Program-made: the position numbers and the translations under genes
The notes under the pieces: generated by a model
The model's input: only the letters and a program-made list of their open reading frames with translations
What the model was told of the DNA's origin: nothing
The model's database searches: none
Part shown: positions 42,217 to 51,909 of the stretch, in pieces
How positions within the stretch are numbered: the first letter of the stretch is position 1
Layout: each line of letters starts with the position of its first letter
NCBI RefSeq assembly: GCF_947241705.1
Contig: NC_079268.1
Location: forward strand, 62,001 to 126,000
Origin: Saccharomyces mikatae IFO 1815
Taxonomy: Eukaryota > Ascomycota > Saccharomycetes > Saccharomycetales > Saccharomycetaceae
Direction: 5' to 3'
Length of the DNA stretch: 64,000 nucleotides

Positions 42217-44226
42217 ATGAAGCCATCTGGATTAGTTTTGCAAACCCTCCCACCCGAGATCCTGATAAACATATTTTCTCACTTAGATGAAAAGGACTTG
42301 TTCACATTGCAGGAACTTTCTACGCATTTCCGGGACTTAATTCACGATGAAGAACTTTGGAAAAACCTTTTTAAGTCCAGGGTCCACACTACTCATTTTC
42401 CCACCTATTCTCAATCTACGAAGTTTAGTGTGGAGTACATTGAAAGATCGCGGGGTCTTCATCATTGGCAGCATAATAAGGCTGTAAGAACTAAATACAC
42501 AATAACTCCAACGAGAAACTGGGATCAGCCCAGTATAGAGCGCATAGTGTTTGATTATCCACGACTGGCTGCTTATAATGATGGTACCATTACTATCCTA
42601 CAGTTACAAAATCACAAGAGACAAAAAAAGTTCAAGAAATTTATTTATATCCCATGTACGACCCCACAAGGGTGCTCTACCATGGACTTCAATATCAATG
42701 CTGCTGTTTTTGGTAGGTTTGATGGAAGAGTATTCGGGAAATTGTTAAGCAACAAATCTTACTTGACGCCCGTGATGGAATTTACGGGAAGGCATAGTGC
42801 CGGTGTCACTGCTATCTGTAATTCAGAATCCTGGGACACTTCCAGAGAAGACTGGTCTGTTAGCGGCTCTGAAAATGGTGAAATCATTTGGTGGTGCGAA
42901 AACAAGCTTGTTAAAATGTGGAAGATTTCCAATAGGATGATTTGGAAACTGGCTTTCTTCAAAGATTGGACTCTAATTATGGATGATGAAAAACTTTACA
43001 TTATCTATCAAATGCAGGAACTGCATAGTATTGACATTCCTAGGGATGCGGACGAACAACCTATCAAAGTACGATTCTTTAAGATGGACTTTGGTTCCAT
43101 GACTTTGGTGCTTGCTGACTTCAATAACGTCTATGCGATATCAGTCAACCCTAATGGTAACTTTGGCAATTCAAGGAGGTTGGAGATTCTGGAGCAAATA
43201 TGCGCTGTTGAAATAGACGAAAAAACTTCTCAAAGAGAGCAAAACTGGCAATTTGCTGGTGATGATGGCTGCTATATCAGTCTTTTAACGACACAGAGTA
43301 CACTCTACATCATCAACATAAGGGATCTGTCTGCGGTGAATCTGAAAGTTCAATGTAAAATAAGTTTTGATGAACAAGTTTATGTATCGCAGGTGACCAA
43401 TTTGGTTGTTGTGGTAGCATTATCAAATGTTCTTCAAATATTGGACACGATGACAGGTAAGTTGTTGAAGTCAGTATTGAAGACGGACAAATTTCCCGAA
43501 TTCTTGAAGGTGTCGCAGGATAAAATCATTATGGGAAGCGGTAACGTTTTAAACTATTTAATGTTTGTTTCAAGCGACTCAAAGAAACATCATCATGCCA
43601 GTAAGGGCAAGAATTCATTAAGTAATAAATGGAATGAAACTTTGAACACCGAGTTGCAGTATTATGACGAAGTTGAGGATCTCAGAAGGAAGAGACAATC
43701 GGAAATGTCAAGATTGATTAATGCTTATGGTGGAGATTTGGAACTTTTAGGTGAGACTGATGAGGAAACCGACATTCAACTGAGAATCGCACTCTTAGAA
43801 TCGCAAGAGATACAAGCACAAAATGAGGAGGGAACAGGGGGGTATTCTGGGGATGATGAAGATGAACAATTACGAAGAGCATTGGAAGAATCCCAATTGA
43901 TACATGAGGCACAGCTGAATTGGTTCGCTAATCAAAATAATAGTACAAATGTTGGAATAGTAGATGATGATGATGATGACGAATTTCTTAGGGCCATCGA
44001 ACAATCAAGATCGGAAGACGAAAGGAGGAGACATCTTAGAAGCTATAACATAGAACGACGAAACGGGCCCTTGAGCGATGAAGCTTTTACTACCGGTGGT
44101 GCTAATTCATCCGGGCAAGTCTCGGTTGAGAACGCCATCGATAGTACTGTTGGTGTCGATACTGGTAATAATGTTGACGATGACTTGCAATTGGCCATTG
44201 CGTTGTCATTAAGTGAAATCAACTGA
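42217..44226 (+). CDS. UFO1: F-box protein Ufo1 with ubiquitin-interacting motifs
   Basis: 669 residues (668 in S. cerevisiae). Substrate receptor of an SCF ubiquitin ligase; it targets Ho endonuclease among others. The F-box at residues 5-48 starts LVLQTLPPEILINIFSHL. A WD40/beta-propeller-like middle region follows. The C-terminal ~150 residues hold UIM helices: DEQLRRALEESQLIHE (about 550), DDEFLRAIEQSRSEDE (about 588) and DDLQLAIALSLSEIN (end), plus a fourth UIM-like helix, DIQLRIALLESQEIQ (about 518). The DDDDDD run lies between them. UIMs are known to promote Ufo1's own turnover. Confidence 0.95.
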   Translation: MKPSGLVLQTLPPEILINIFSHLDEKDLFTLQELSTHFRDLIHDEELWKNLFKSRVHTTHFPTYSQSTKFSVEYIERSRGLHHWQHNKAVRTKYTITPTRNWDQPSIERIVFDYPRLAAYNDGTITILQLQNHKRQKKFKKFIYIPCTTPQGCSTMDFNINAAVFGRFDGRVFGKLLSNKSYLTPVMEFTGRHSAGVTAICNSESWDTSREDWSVSGSENGEIIWWCENKLVKMWKISNRMIWKLAFFKDWTLIMDDEKLYIIYQMQELHSIDIPRDADEQPIKVRFFKMDFGSMTLVLADFNNVYAISVNPNGNFGNSRRLEILEQICAVEIDEKTSQREQNWQFAGDDGCYISLLTTQSTLYIINIRDLSAVNLKVQCKISFDEQVYVSQVTNLVVVVALSNVLQILDTMTGKLLKSVLKTDKFPEFLKVSQDKIIMGSGNVLNYLMFVSSDSKKHHHASKGKNSLSNKWNETLNTELQYYDEVEDLRRKRQSEMSRLINAYGGDLELLGETDEETDIQLRIALLESQEIQAQNEEGTGGYSGDDEDEQLRRALEESQLIHEAQLNWFANQNNSTNVGIVDDDDDDEFLRAIEQSRSEDERRRHLRSYNIERRNGPLSDEAFTTGGANSSGQVSVENAIDSTVGVDTGNNVDDDLQLAIALSLSEIN

Positions 44227-44344
44227 CAAATATGTACATTTAGATTAGTGTATATTTTATTTGATAGATTTTTGCGTTGGGAATTTGTAGATTTTATATC
44301 AGTGTAGAGAATTCTTTCTCCCTCTGTTGTTAAAAATAAGGAAT

Positions 44345-44370
44345 ATATATAAAAACATAATTAATGCTAT
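44345..44370 (-). other. Candidate replication origin (ACS-like match)
   Basis: In the 181-bp UFO1/AIM33 gap, AATTATGTTTT on the minus strand (44362-44352) matches the ARS consensus WTTTAYRTTTW at 10 of 11 positions in AT-rich surroundings. I recall an origin (ARS1305) mapped near the equivalent place in S. cerevisiae, but cannot confirm it. Such matches are common by chance in AT-rich DNA. Confidence 0.3.
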
Positions 44371-44407
44371 TTACATAGAAAAATAATCGTCAATCGTATA
44401 TAGTTGA

Positions 44408-45346
44408 TTAAAAAACAAAAACTTTATCGCTACCATTACCTTTGTGGAATCCATTACTCCACCCCAACTCTTTTGCATAATTTAAAACCATTTCATTCAT
44501 TTTAGGAGGTCCACAAATCAATAAACGGTGGTCCTCTGCTTGTTTAGGCAGGTACCTCTTCATTTCTTCTAAAGTTACATACCCGACGTCGCCGCCCCAT
44601 TTGCCGTTTGGCTTATGGATCACATAATGAACCTTAAAATGTGGATACTCCTTAGCCATATGGTCTAGTTGTGACTTCATAAGAATATCATCCTCTGTTT
44701 CGTTTGCGTATATCAAAGAAATATGAGTTAGATCTTCCGGAGAGGGTATGATTTCTTGTAGTACTTGCAATACAGGGGTAATACCAGACCCTCCTGCAAT
44801 GATACCCAATTCTGTAGCCGTATCTTGGTCATATTCTAGTTCACCTAAAGGCCCCTTAAATTCTACACACTGACCAATTTTTAATTTATCAAAATACTTA
44901 GAAACAACACCATATTTATACGTTTTTACTACTAACTCCAAATGGCCCTGCGTATTAGGAACATTCACCGGCGTATAGTATCTCACTAGTCGCTCGCCAT
45001 TTATTGTAACCCTTACTGCCAGATGGTATCCTAGGGGAATATGCAATGTTTCAAACGGGTACTTTAGCCTGAAAGAGTACAAACTAGTATTGCGAGAAAT
45101 ACGAGTCTTTTTTGCCAAAGGTAAAGCTACCCATTTATCCTTATAAAGGGATTTATCCGTGCCAACTGTAATAAATGCTGCGGCATAAAGCACTACAAAA
45201 TGCAGCAACGAAACGAGAACTATTTTGCTATTTTGTGTTTTCCAAAGGTATAGTGGCGTAGCTACACAATTCAGTAACAATCCAGTGGAGAATAAGTAAT
45301 TTGGATTTGCTAAAGCAAACGATATACATGTCTCTATTAATGACAT
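44408..45346 (-). CDS. AIM33: Cytochrome b5 reductase-like protein Aim33
   Basis: 312 residues, the same length as S. cerevisiae Aim33. FAD/NADH oxidoreductase of the cytochrome b5 reductase family, close to Pga3/Nqr1. Two N-terminal hydrophobic helices (about residues 14-32 and 40-60) anchor it. The FAD-binding motif RLVRYYTPVNVP lies near residue 115, the nucleotide-binding GIIAGGSGITPVLQVLQEI near 180, and LLICGPPKMNEMVL near 275. The physiological substrate is unknown; the yeast name comes from an altered mitochondrial inheritance screen. Confidence 0.94.
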   Translation of the reverse strand: MSLIETCISFALANPNYLFSTGLLLNCVATPLYLWKTQNSKIVLVSLLHFVVLYAAAFITVGTDKSLYKDKWVALPLAKKTRISRNTSLYSFRLKYPFETLHIPLGYHLAVRVTINGERLVRYYTPVNVPNTQGHLELVVKTYKYGVVSKYFDKLKIGQCVEFKGPLGELEYDQDTATELGIIAGGSGITPVLQVLQEIIPSPEDLTHISLIYANETEDDILMKSQLDHMAKEYPHFKVHYVIHKPNGKWGGDVGYVTLEEMKRYLPKQAEDHRLLICGPPKMNEMVLNYAKELGWSNGFHKGNGSDKVFVF

Positions 45347-45709
45347 TATTTCTAAGAGTTGGTCTTCACACAGAACAAAAAATAGAATTTTGGGTCACCT
45401 TGGAGCATATCAAACTTTTAATTAAAAAGAAAAAAATGCTGCAATATATACAACCAATTTTTATATTCTTTATTGATTTCGAAACTTTCTTGTCAATGGA
45501 TCTGTGTTATGCCTTACTTATGTCCCGTGCTTGCTTATACGACCAATCATTACCGCGTTCGGCTTTACCAAAAAAACAGTAAGTGCGATAATGGAAACGA
45601 AAAAAAGGGTCCCATAATTACTATAAAACTCCTAGATGAGAAGTTTATGATATGAAGCTAAGAATGATTATTAGAATGTACATGAACAGTCAACACACTG
45701 CGAGATAGA

Positions 45710-45751
<42 letters not shown>

Positions 45752-45811
45752 TAACATGTATATACATATTTCTTAATGAAGTCAAAAGAAAGAAACTGGG
45801 AAAAGAAGAAC
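45347..45811. other. AIM33 promoter / ALO1 3' region
   Basis: 465 bp with two poly-A/T rich blocks and, near ALO1, a dinucleotide repeat listed separately. A 60-codon plus frame here is interleaved with others and is not supported as a gene. Confidence 0.45.
45712..45750. repeat. (AC)n(TA)n microsatellite
   Basis: About 29 bp of uninterrupted AC dinucleotides (45712-45740) followed by (TA)5 in the ALO1 3' flank. Such tracts are prone to length change and can adopt Z-like structure. Confidence 0.95.
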
Positions 45812-47392
45812 TTAGTCAGAAAGCTCACTAGGATCTAGGATACCATTTATGATAGCCCATTGTTTGTTTGCCAGAAATACATTATCAGGATCCTGTTCAC
45901 GTCTAATCTTTCTGAACTTTTTCAGATCCTCACCATACCACTCTTCGACTTTCAACGCCATCCCTCTCATTTCAAAGTCATCGTAATCAGTATCTTTTTT
46001 CACCGGACCAGCTGCAAGAGTGGTTGAACCTAGAAAGTTTTTAGCCCAATGTGGCTTACCACCTGCCACCATCATAGTATTTTCAAAGAGGGTAAACCAT
46101 TTATGGATTGGAGTGTTACAGCCGAACGGCCTGTAAATAGTGGCATTAATGTACAACGTCAACTGACTATTAGTAACATTTTCCAATGGAGCATACCTGC
46201 AGTGGGATGGAGTATTATCTAAGAATGGACGGCAAACATTACCATATACAGAGCCGGGACTTGTGTCTATTCTCTTGGAGGTATCCAGAGGTTCAGAAGG
46301 TAATGTGGTATTTGAGCAACGGACTTCCATGGGCACATGAACATAAAACTCTTTGTTTATGGCAGCCTGCGCAATAGAATGATCTAATGAACGTAACACC
46401 TCTAAACCATTGTCCATAGGACACCCCCACTCATCAACAAACTGTGAAAATAAACAATCCATATTGAACCCACTGATAGAATCAGTAACATTAACATCAC
46501 CCTTAGAGCTCTTTTCCAGCTTACCGTATTGTCTATTAAAAACAAACTTTTCTACAAACGGAGTTAATGGCGCATAGATTTTAGTAGAGATCCATAATAA
46601 AGTTTCGTAGAAAAATCTGCCCAGCTTGGTACCCCACCATGATTTGGCGGGACCATTTTGAGGAGCTTTAGTTTTGTCACCCCTCCATAGAACACACTTT
46701 CTAGTATAAGGATACCACCAAACTCTAATAAATTCAGATGAAGTCCACAACGTGTCCCACTGTTTCAATAGACTTTCAAAAGTAATCACTTCCTGTGTAG
46801 ACTTAATATTGAAACCGGGTACAACTCTAATGGTAGCAGAAACGATAATACCGATTTTTCCAACCGAAAGCAAAGCTGCTTTGAAGACCTCTGGATTGTT
46901 CTCAGAATCCAAGAACTTCAATTCACCCTTACCATTAACAATGGTCAGATTTACATACTGAGAAGAAACCAAACCATGGTAAGGCGAGGAACCATGACTT
47001 CCAGTGGATATTATGCCAGCAACACTTTGCTCTGAAATAGAACCTAAATTTTGGATAGAGTAACCCTTCATACCTAGAAATTCATTCAGTTGATAAAGTC
47101 TCATACCGGCATCAACGGTGACATCGGCATAATGTAAGTCAGGGTATTCTACGAACTTTTGCACCTTGTCCAATTTGTCCAGGTTAACAAGCCATTCATC
47201 AGTAACGCACATATTACTGGGAGAATGACCTGAACCAACGGTGACTACGGTTTTTTCAGCAAGCCTGGCACTCTTCACTAACTCGATGACTTCATCGATT
47301 GAACCTGGCTGAAGGTAACGTTCTGGTTTCGCAGAATAAATACCGGCCCAATTTCTGAACACATAGTTCTTTTTAAATGAGAGAGCAGACAT
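45812..47392 (-). CDS. ALO1: D-arabinono-1,4-lactone oxidase
   Basis: 526 residues, the family length. Mitochondrial flavoenzyme performing the last step of erythroascorbate synthesis. The FAD-binding PCMH domain covers about residues 18-190. VGSGHSPSNMC near residue 55 includes the His expected to hold FAD covalently. The C-terminal ALO domain carries the conserved VRWWPYTRK-like segment (here IRVWWYPYTRKCVLW) and ends with RREQDPDNVFLANKQW. Start MSALSFKKNYVF matches the known protein. Confidence 0.97.
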   Translation of the reverse strand: MSALSFKKNYVFRNWAGIYSAKPERYLQPGSIDEVIELVKSARLAEKTVVTVGSGHSPSNMCVTDEWLVNLDKLDKVQKFVEYPDLHYADVTVDAGMRLYQLNEFLGMKGYSIQNLGSISEQSVAGIISTGSHGSSPYHGLVSSQYVNLTIVNGKGELKFLDSENNPEVFKAALLSVGKIGIIVSATIRVVPGFNIKSTQEVITFESLLKQWDTLWTSSEFIRVWWYPYTRKCVLWRGDKTKAPQNGPAKSWWGTKLGRFFYETLLWISTKIYAPLTPFVEKFVFNRQYGKLEKSSKGDVNVTDSISGFNMDCLFSQFVDEWGCPMDNGLEVLRSLDHSIAQAAINKEFYVHVPMEVRCSNTTLPSEPLDTSKRIDTSPGSVYGNVCRPFLDNTPSHCRYAPLENVTNSQLTLYINATIYRPFGCNTPIHKWFTLFENTMMVAGGKPHWAKNFLGSTTLAAGPVKKDTDYDDFEMRGMALKVEEWYGEDLKKFRKIRREQDPDNVFLANKQWAIINGILDPSELSD

Positions 47393-47977
47393 GAGTGAAG
47401 ACCTGATGTTATCGGAAACTCTCTTAACTCAATTTCTTGATAATTTTTCTCGTAAGTATCAAGATATGAAAGGCAAAGCAAATGGATTTTAGAATTCTGA
47501 CTTGTTAAGTTGGAATGTACTATACTATTCTTACAATTCTCCTTGCCGATAGTAACTTCTCCTCTTTCTTCGTCCCCAAATTTTTCTCTGAACGATGTCT
47601 TTATTTCCATTTTTTATCAATGCGACGGCAAGGTGAAAATGGAACTAGGGATATAAAATATCACTACTAAGAAAAATCATGAAATGGCGATGGATGGGGT
47701 GGGAGCTTGGCGGGATAGTTAATAAAACAAAAAAGAATATGATGTTTTTATTCCACAAGCTTTATTGAATTTTAGAATATTCTCATTGATTCTTGTTCAG
47801 AAGGGAGGAAAATTTTTTTTTTTTCTTTTTTTACATAGATATTAGATAGATATAATAAGTAAATTATAGATAAGATATTACCAAAAGGGATATAACAATA
47901 AGGAGTGGAAACAAATAATTACAATATATTTGAGATATGAAAGAAAAAAAAGAAGTGTGGAGGTGGGAGAGCGAGCG
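47393..47977. other. ALO1 promoter / TUB1 3' region
   Basis: 585 bp. T-rich run TTTTTTTTTTTT near 47815 and AT-rich TUB1 3' flank. A 110-codon minus frame (47278-47610) overlaps the ALO1 start in another frame; its composition gives no reason to think it is a gene. Confidence 0.45.
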
Positions 47978-49428
47978 TTAAAACTCCTCTTCCTCCGCAT
48001 AAGAGTCGGCACCCACTTCGATATAATCTCTTTCTAAAGCAGCCAAGTCTTCTCTAGCTTCGGTAAATTCACCTTCTTCCATACCCTCACCAACGTACCA
48101 GTGGACAAAGGCACGCTTTGCATACATCAAATCGAATTTTCTATCGATTCTTTTCCAAGCCTCAGCAATAGATGTTGTGTTTGATAGCATGCATACAGCT
48201 CTATCCACGGTGGCCAATTGTGAGTTTGGTGTAGCAGTTGGGGGTTCATAACAAATACCGATCTTGAAACCAGTTGGACACCAATCTACCAATTGAACAG
48301 TCTTCTTGTTCTTCACCTGTTCGACAGCTCTCTGAACATCTCTTGTTACCACATCCCCCCTATATAATAGACAAGTAGCCATGTATTTACCATCTCTTGG
48401 ATCACACTTAACCATTTGGTTACCAGGTTCAAAACAAGCATTTGTGATTTCTGAAACAGAGTTGGACTCATGGAATGCCTTTGATTTGGATAAGACTGGA
48501 GAATATGAAACTAAGGGGAAATGGATTCTTGGATATGGAACCAAATTCGTTTGGAATTCGTTCAAATCCACGTTTAAGGAACCATCGAATCTCAATGATG
48601 CTGTGACAGATGATACCACCTGAGCGATTAGGTTATTCAAATTTGCAAAACTTGGTCTTGGAATATCCAAGTTTCGCTTACACATGTCATAAATGGCTTC
48701 ATTATCGACCATAAAAGTACAGTCTGCATGTTCCAAAGTAGTATGAGTAGTTAAAACAGTGTTATAAGGTTCAACAACAGAGGTAGATACTTGTGGGGCA
48801 GGGTATACAGCGAATTCTAGCTTCGATTTTTTACCATATTCAGCGGATAATTCTTCTAATAGTAAGGACCCTAGACCGGAACCAGTACCACCACCAAGAG
48901 AATGGGTAAACAAGAACCCTTGTAATCCATCACATTGGTCTGCTAGTTTTCTAATTCTATCCAGAACGTCACCCAAGATTTCTCTACCAACAGTGTAATG
49001 ACCTCTTGCATAATTATTAGCCGCGTCTTCCTTACCACTAATCAATTGTTCCGGATGGAAAAGGTCCTTATAAGGACCGTTACGGACTTCGTCAATGACA
49101 TTGGGTTCCAAGTCCACATAAATGGCTCTTGGGACAAACTTACCATACCCAGTTTCATGGAAAAAAGTAGAAAAGCCCTCTTCTCCTCCTTTGGGCTTTG
49201 AAAGGCCATCTTCTAGATGCCCATCTGGCTTGATCCCATGCTCAAGGGAGTATAATTCCCAGCAGGCGTTACCAATTTGACAACCAGCTTGACCGACTGT
49301 AAAGAACAAATAAAAAAAATGCATTGAAGTTAGTAATGAAAGATGAAACGCCAAAAGTAGCTAACAAAAAAAGATCTACCCGAGACTGGCAAAGCGAACA
49401 TACCGTTAATACTAATAACTTCCCTCAT
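47978..49428 (-). CDS. TUB1: Alpha-tubulin Tub1, spliced
   Basis: CDS is complement(join(47978..49296, 49404..49428)), 447 residues starting [21 protein letters not shown]. Exon 1 is 25 nt. Major alpha-tubulin of microtubules. The tubulin signature GGGTGSGLG lies near residue 143, and the acidic C-terminus ends SYAEEEEF with the terminal aromatic residue recognised by CAP-Gly proteins. The downstream frame alone would start inside the intron at an ATG that yields a false N-terminus; splicing gives the true one. Confidence 0.98.
49297..49403 (-). other. TUB1: TUB1 intron
   Basis: 107-nt intron on the minus strand with 5' site GTATGT (49403-49398), canonical branch sequence TACTAAC (49335-49329), and a T-rich tract ending in CAG (49299-49297). 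It splits the Val codon after Asn8. Confidence 0.96.
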
Positions 49429-49807
49429 TGTTTGTGTTTGCAGCTGTAAGTTCACAGATGTTTAGTGGTGAGAAGTGTTGTACACCGATATACTAAATTG
49501 GGTAAAACGATATAGTTAGTGTTTTTGTTTTGTTTTGTTTTGCCTTGCAGTTAAGATTTTTCCCTTTGGCTCGAGGCGTTTTCGCGTGGCATGACCCGGC
49601 GGGGCACTACCACAATACTAATAATCCGGCATTCAAGTATAGCCTTCAGTCTTGCTATTCACCTATTATGAAGGTCAGTGTCGTTCTATGACTTACAACA
49701 GTACCATTCACTGGTTCTTAATGAAAAAAAAGTATGCAGTTTTTACTCTTTAAGAAAAGATACAGGTATACATGTATATATGTTTCTATAGATGTACTCA
49801 TGGCGAT
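49429..49807. promoter_or_regulatory. TUB1 promoter / YML083C 3' region
   Basis: 379 bp. A TTTTG pentanucleotide repeat lies at 49521-49543 with a GC-rich GACCCGGCGGGGC block at about 49592. The dubious ORF reported here in S. cerevisiae (YML084W) has no convincing counterpart. Confidence 0.5.
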
Positions 49808-51079
49808 TTAATTCCTTTGAAATATATCACTGGATGCGTTAAACATGAAGAAATTTCCTGTATGGATGATTCCCGTGTGCACACCCAGTGAACTATAGTC
49901 TTCTTGTTTTCTAGATGTAGCGCTGGTATGTGACAGTGACGATGCTGTGTGCAAGTTTTTTAAATGTCTTCTCTTTAAAAATGGTAGTCCTATCCTTTCA
50001 TGATCAAGGACCTCTAAGAAATCCCGTAGTACCAATTTCAAATCGGTAGGATCTGAAGCCGTTTGATGACATTTTTTAATGCAGTGGATCAAAAATAGAG
50101 AGGGTTTAATTGTATGATTGGCTGAAATGGGGTGGCAGTGGCCGCCATTGATGGCATCAAACTTGACTGTTTTTGTACAATGATTGAAGCTCAGGATGAG
50201 TTTAGATTCGCAAATTAAATGGATCTTGTACTTTTCAGGAGTCCTAGTCCTTTGTATGCGCTTGTTGCTGAGTTGTTCGTGAACATTCATCTCACAAAGG
50301 AGTTCGTACTTGTTTTTATTGATTTTTTTTGGCCTGTAAATGAAACTGATGAATGCATATACTCTGACAAATTGTTCGAATGATAGCGTGCATAGTGTCT
50401 CGAAGGACGATTTTGGATGTTTGAATATAAAGTCCCTGAAATTTAGGATGCCGTTGATATTTTCGACCTCATCTTTGTTTACAGGATGACGATATTCTTG
50501 TGCACATGCGATTAATTGTTTACCAGATCTAACCTTGCTCAACTGTGCCTTTGTTTTCGTACAATCGATATAATCCGGAATCCCTTTAACTAACTTCTCA
50601 TTGTAACTATTAATACTATCGTTACGCTCAGAGTTCTGCCCATTATTGCTATCTCCGATTACAATCTTGGGTAGAATGGGAAGTGATACACAACCTTTCA
50701 TCGTGCTGGGCACAGGCGAGGGTGGCAGCTTCAAATCTGGCAATTTTATAGCGACCGGAGCCAACGATGGTGAAGGAATTGTTACTTCGAATTGCGATCT
50801 TGGAGAGGCTATGGGGGAGATCATGGGTATAACTCTTGTATTGTTCCCTATGTCGATAGGAATGGTGACAACCTGTTGCGACCAGTGAACGGGCACATTA
50901 GCGCTCATAGAAGGCAATATGGGTGTCGGTAAACATCTGGGACTAGAATACCCAAACGTCTGCGAACGATGCTGGTCTAGCGCCTGTATGATTGGGGGAA
51001 GAACAGGCGACAGGCATTGCCTACTCCTAGGTGTTCTGGGAACGTGAACGTTGTTGTTATATACATGTAAATAGTCCAT
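49808..51079 (-). CDS. YML083C: Protein of unknown function, Yml083c type
   Basis: 423 residues from the first ATG (MDYLHVYNNNVHVPR); about 418 in S. cerevisiae. The frame is open 16 codons further up but without an ATG. The N-terminal half is Pro/Ser-rich with repeated PVLPPI/PTPILPSM-like motifs and SPR/TPR sites that look like phosphorylation targets. The C-terminal half (about 215-390) is a compact-looking domain with conserved-type hydrophobics (FEQFVRVYAFISFIYRPKK). No family recognised. The S. cerevisiae gene is reported as strongly induced in anaerobic growth. Confidence 0.88.
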   Translation of the reverse strand: MDYLHVYNNNVHVPRTPRSRQCLSPVLPPIIQALDQHRSQTFGYSSPRCLPTPILPSMSANVPVHWSQQVVTIPIDIGNNTRVIPMISPIASPRSQFEVTIPSPSLAPVAIKLPDLKLPPSPVPSTMKGCVSLPILPKIVIGDSNNGQNSERNDSINSYNEKLVKGIPDYIDCTKTKAQLSKVRSGKQLIACAQEYRHPVNKDEVENINGILNFRDFIFKHPKSSFETLCTLSFEQFVRVYAFISFIYRPKKINKNKYELLCEMNVHEQLSNKRIQRTRTPEKYKIHLICESKLILSFNHCTKTVKFDAINGGHCHPISANHTIKPSLFLIHCIKKCHQTASDPTDLKLVLRDFLEVLDHERIGLPFLKRRHLKNLHTASSLSHTSATSRKQEDYSSLGVHTGIIHTGNFFMFNASSDIFQRN

Positions 51080-51909
51080 TGAATCTTTACCTGGTTCTAC
51101 CTTCACGAAAGAGCTACTTCTATACAAGACTTAAGGCACCTTCATAGGAAAACCGTCTCCACAATGGCGTATACCCTCCCACCTTTGTGAAACATGCATA
51201 TCTATCTATATATATATATATATATATATATAATTATATATATACGTATACACTCAAATGTATTTATATATTTGTATGCATATGCGCACACGTATATGCC
51301 CAAGAGTACCTTCTCCAAACCGTTTAAAAGCAAACACACGTCAAGCTTTGCTGTCTCCGCTTCATTCGTACCGTTCCTGCGGTGCTCCCAGGCAAGCACT
51401 AAGGCCCTGCCATTCGCCTATTCAACAGTTTCATCAGTAAACGAATGCAAGGCCATCGTTTACCAGCAGGGTCTATTGTCTGTGCGTTCCTTATTAGGCA
51501 CCACTTAAAAAACCCTTGGTATTTCGTTTAGATGCCGCCTCGTTAAGGGCCCTTTTTGTCTCGCATAACGCAGGCATCCACCACGAATTGCGGATAGCAT
51601 CAAGTTGAAGATAAACGGCAACTAAAGACGCTGCAATGCTCAGCGTGGACGCCAAGGACGAATTTGTGAGTTTAGGCTTCCTGCATTGTATAAGATGCTC
51701 TTTGTACCACCGGCCTCGACTAAATCGTGGAGCCATCATTTAGGTATTACCCGACTTCCATGCGATGCCGTCTGGCAAAATCTGGCGATGAAAATTTGAT
51801 GAAAAAATTGCCTCTTACTAGTGAATGTAGAACAAGCAGGGCTACGCAGACACCAACGGGCCAGGCGAAGTTTTCTCCATATTCTTACTCTTTCAGAGAA
51901 CATTATAAT
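51080..51909. promoter_or_regulatory. YML083C/YML082W divergent region
   Basis: 830 bp. It holds a TA repeat (51206-51242) and TCGTTTAG at 51524-51531, which matches the AR1-type element TCGTTYAG used by anaerobic genes, with a near-match TCGTTAAG about 10 bp on. The YML082W frame is open back to 51727, with in-frame ATGs at 51760 and 51799. Small frames at 51194-51508 start in the TA repeat and are not convincing genes. Confidence 0.45.
51206..51242. repeat. TA dinucleotide repeat
   Basis: Near-perfect TA repeat of about 37 bp with one AAT interruption, in the upstream region of YML083C. Confidence 0.9.

Noticed and set aside
47278-47610. 110-codon minus frame overlapping the ALO1 start
   Set aside because: Overlaps a conserved gene in another frame and covers its promoter. 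No recognisable domain.
51194-51508. 104-codon plus frame starting in a TA repeat
   Set aside because: Its first third is repeat-encoded Ile/Tyr. It lies in a divergent promoter and has no known relatives.
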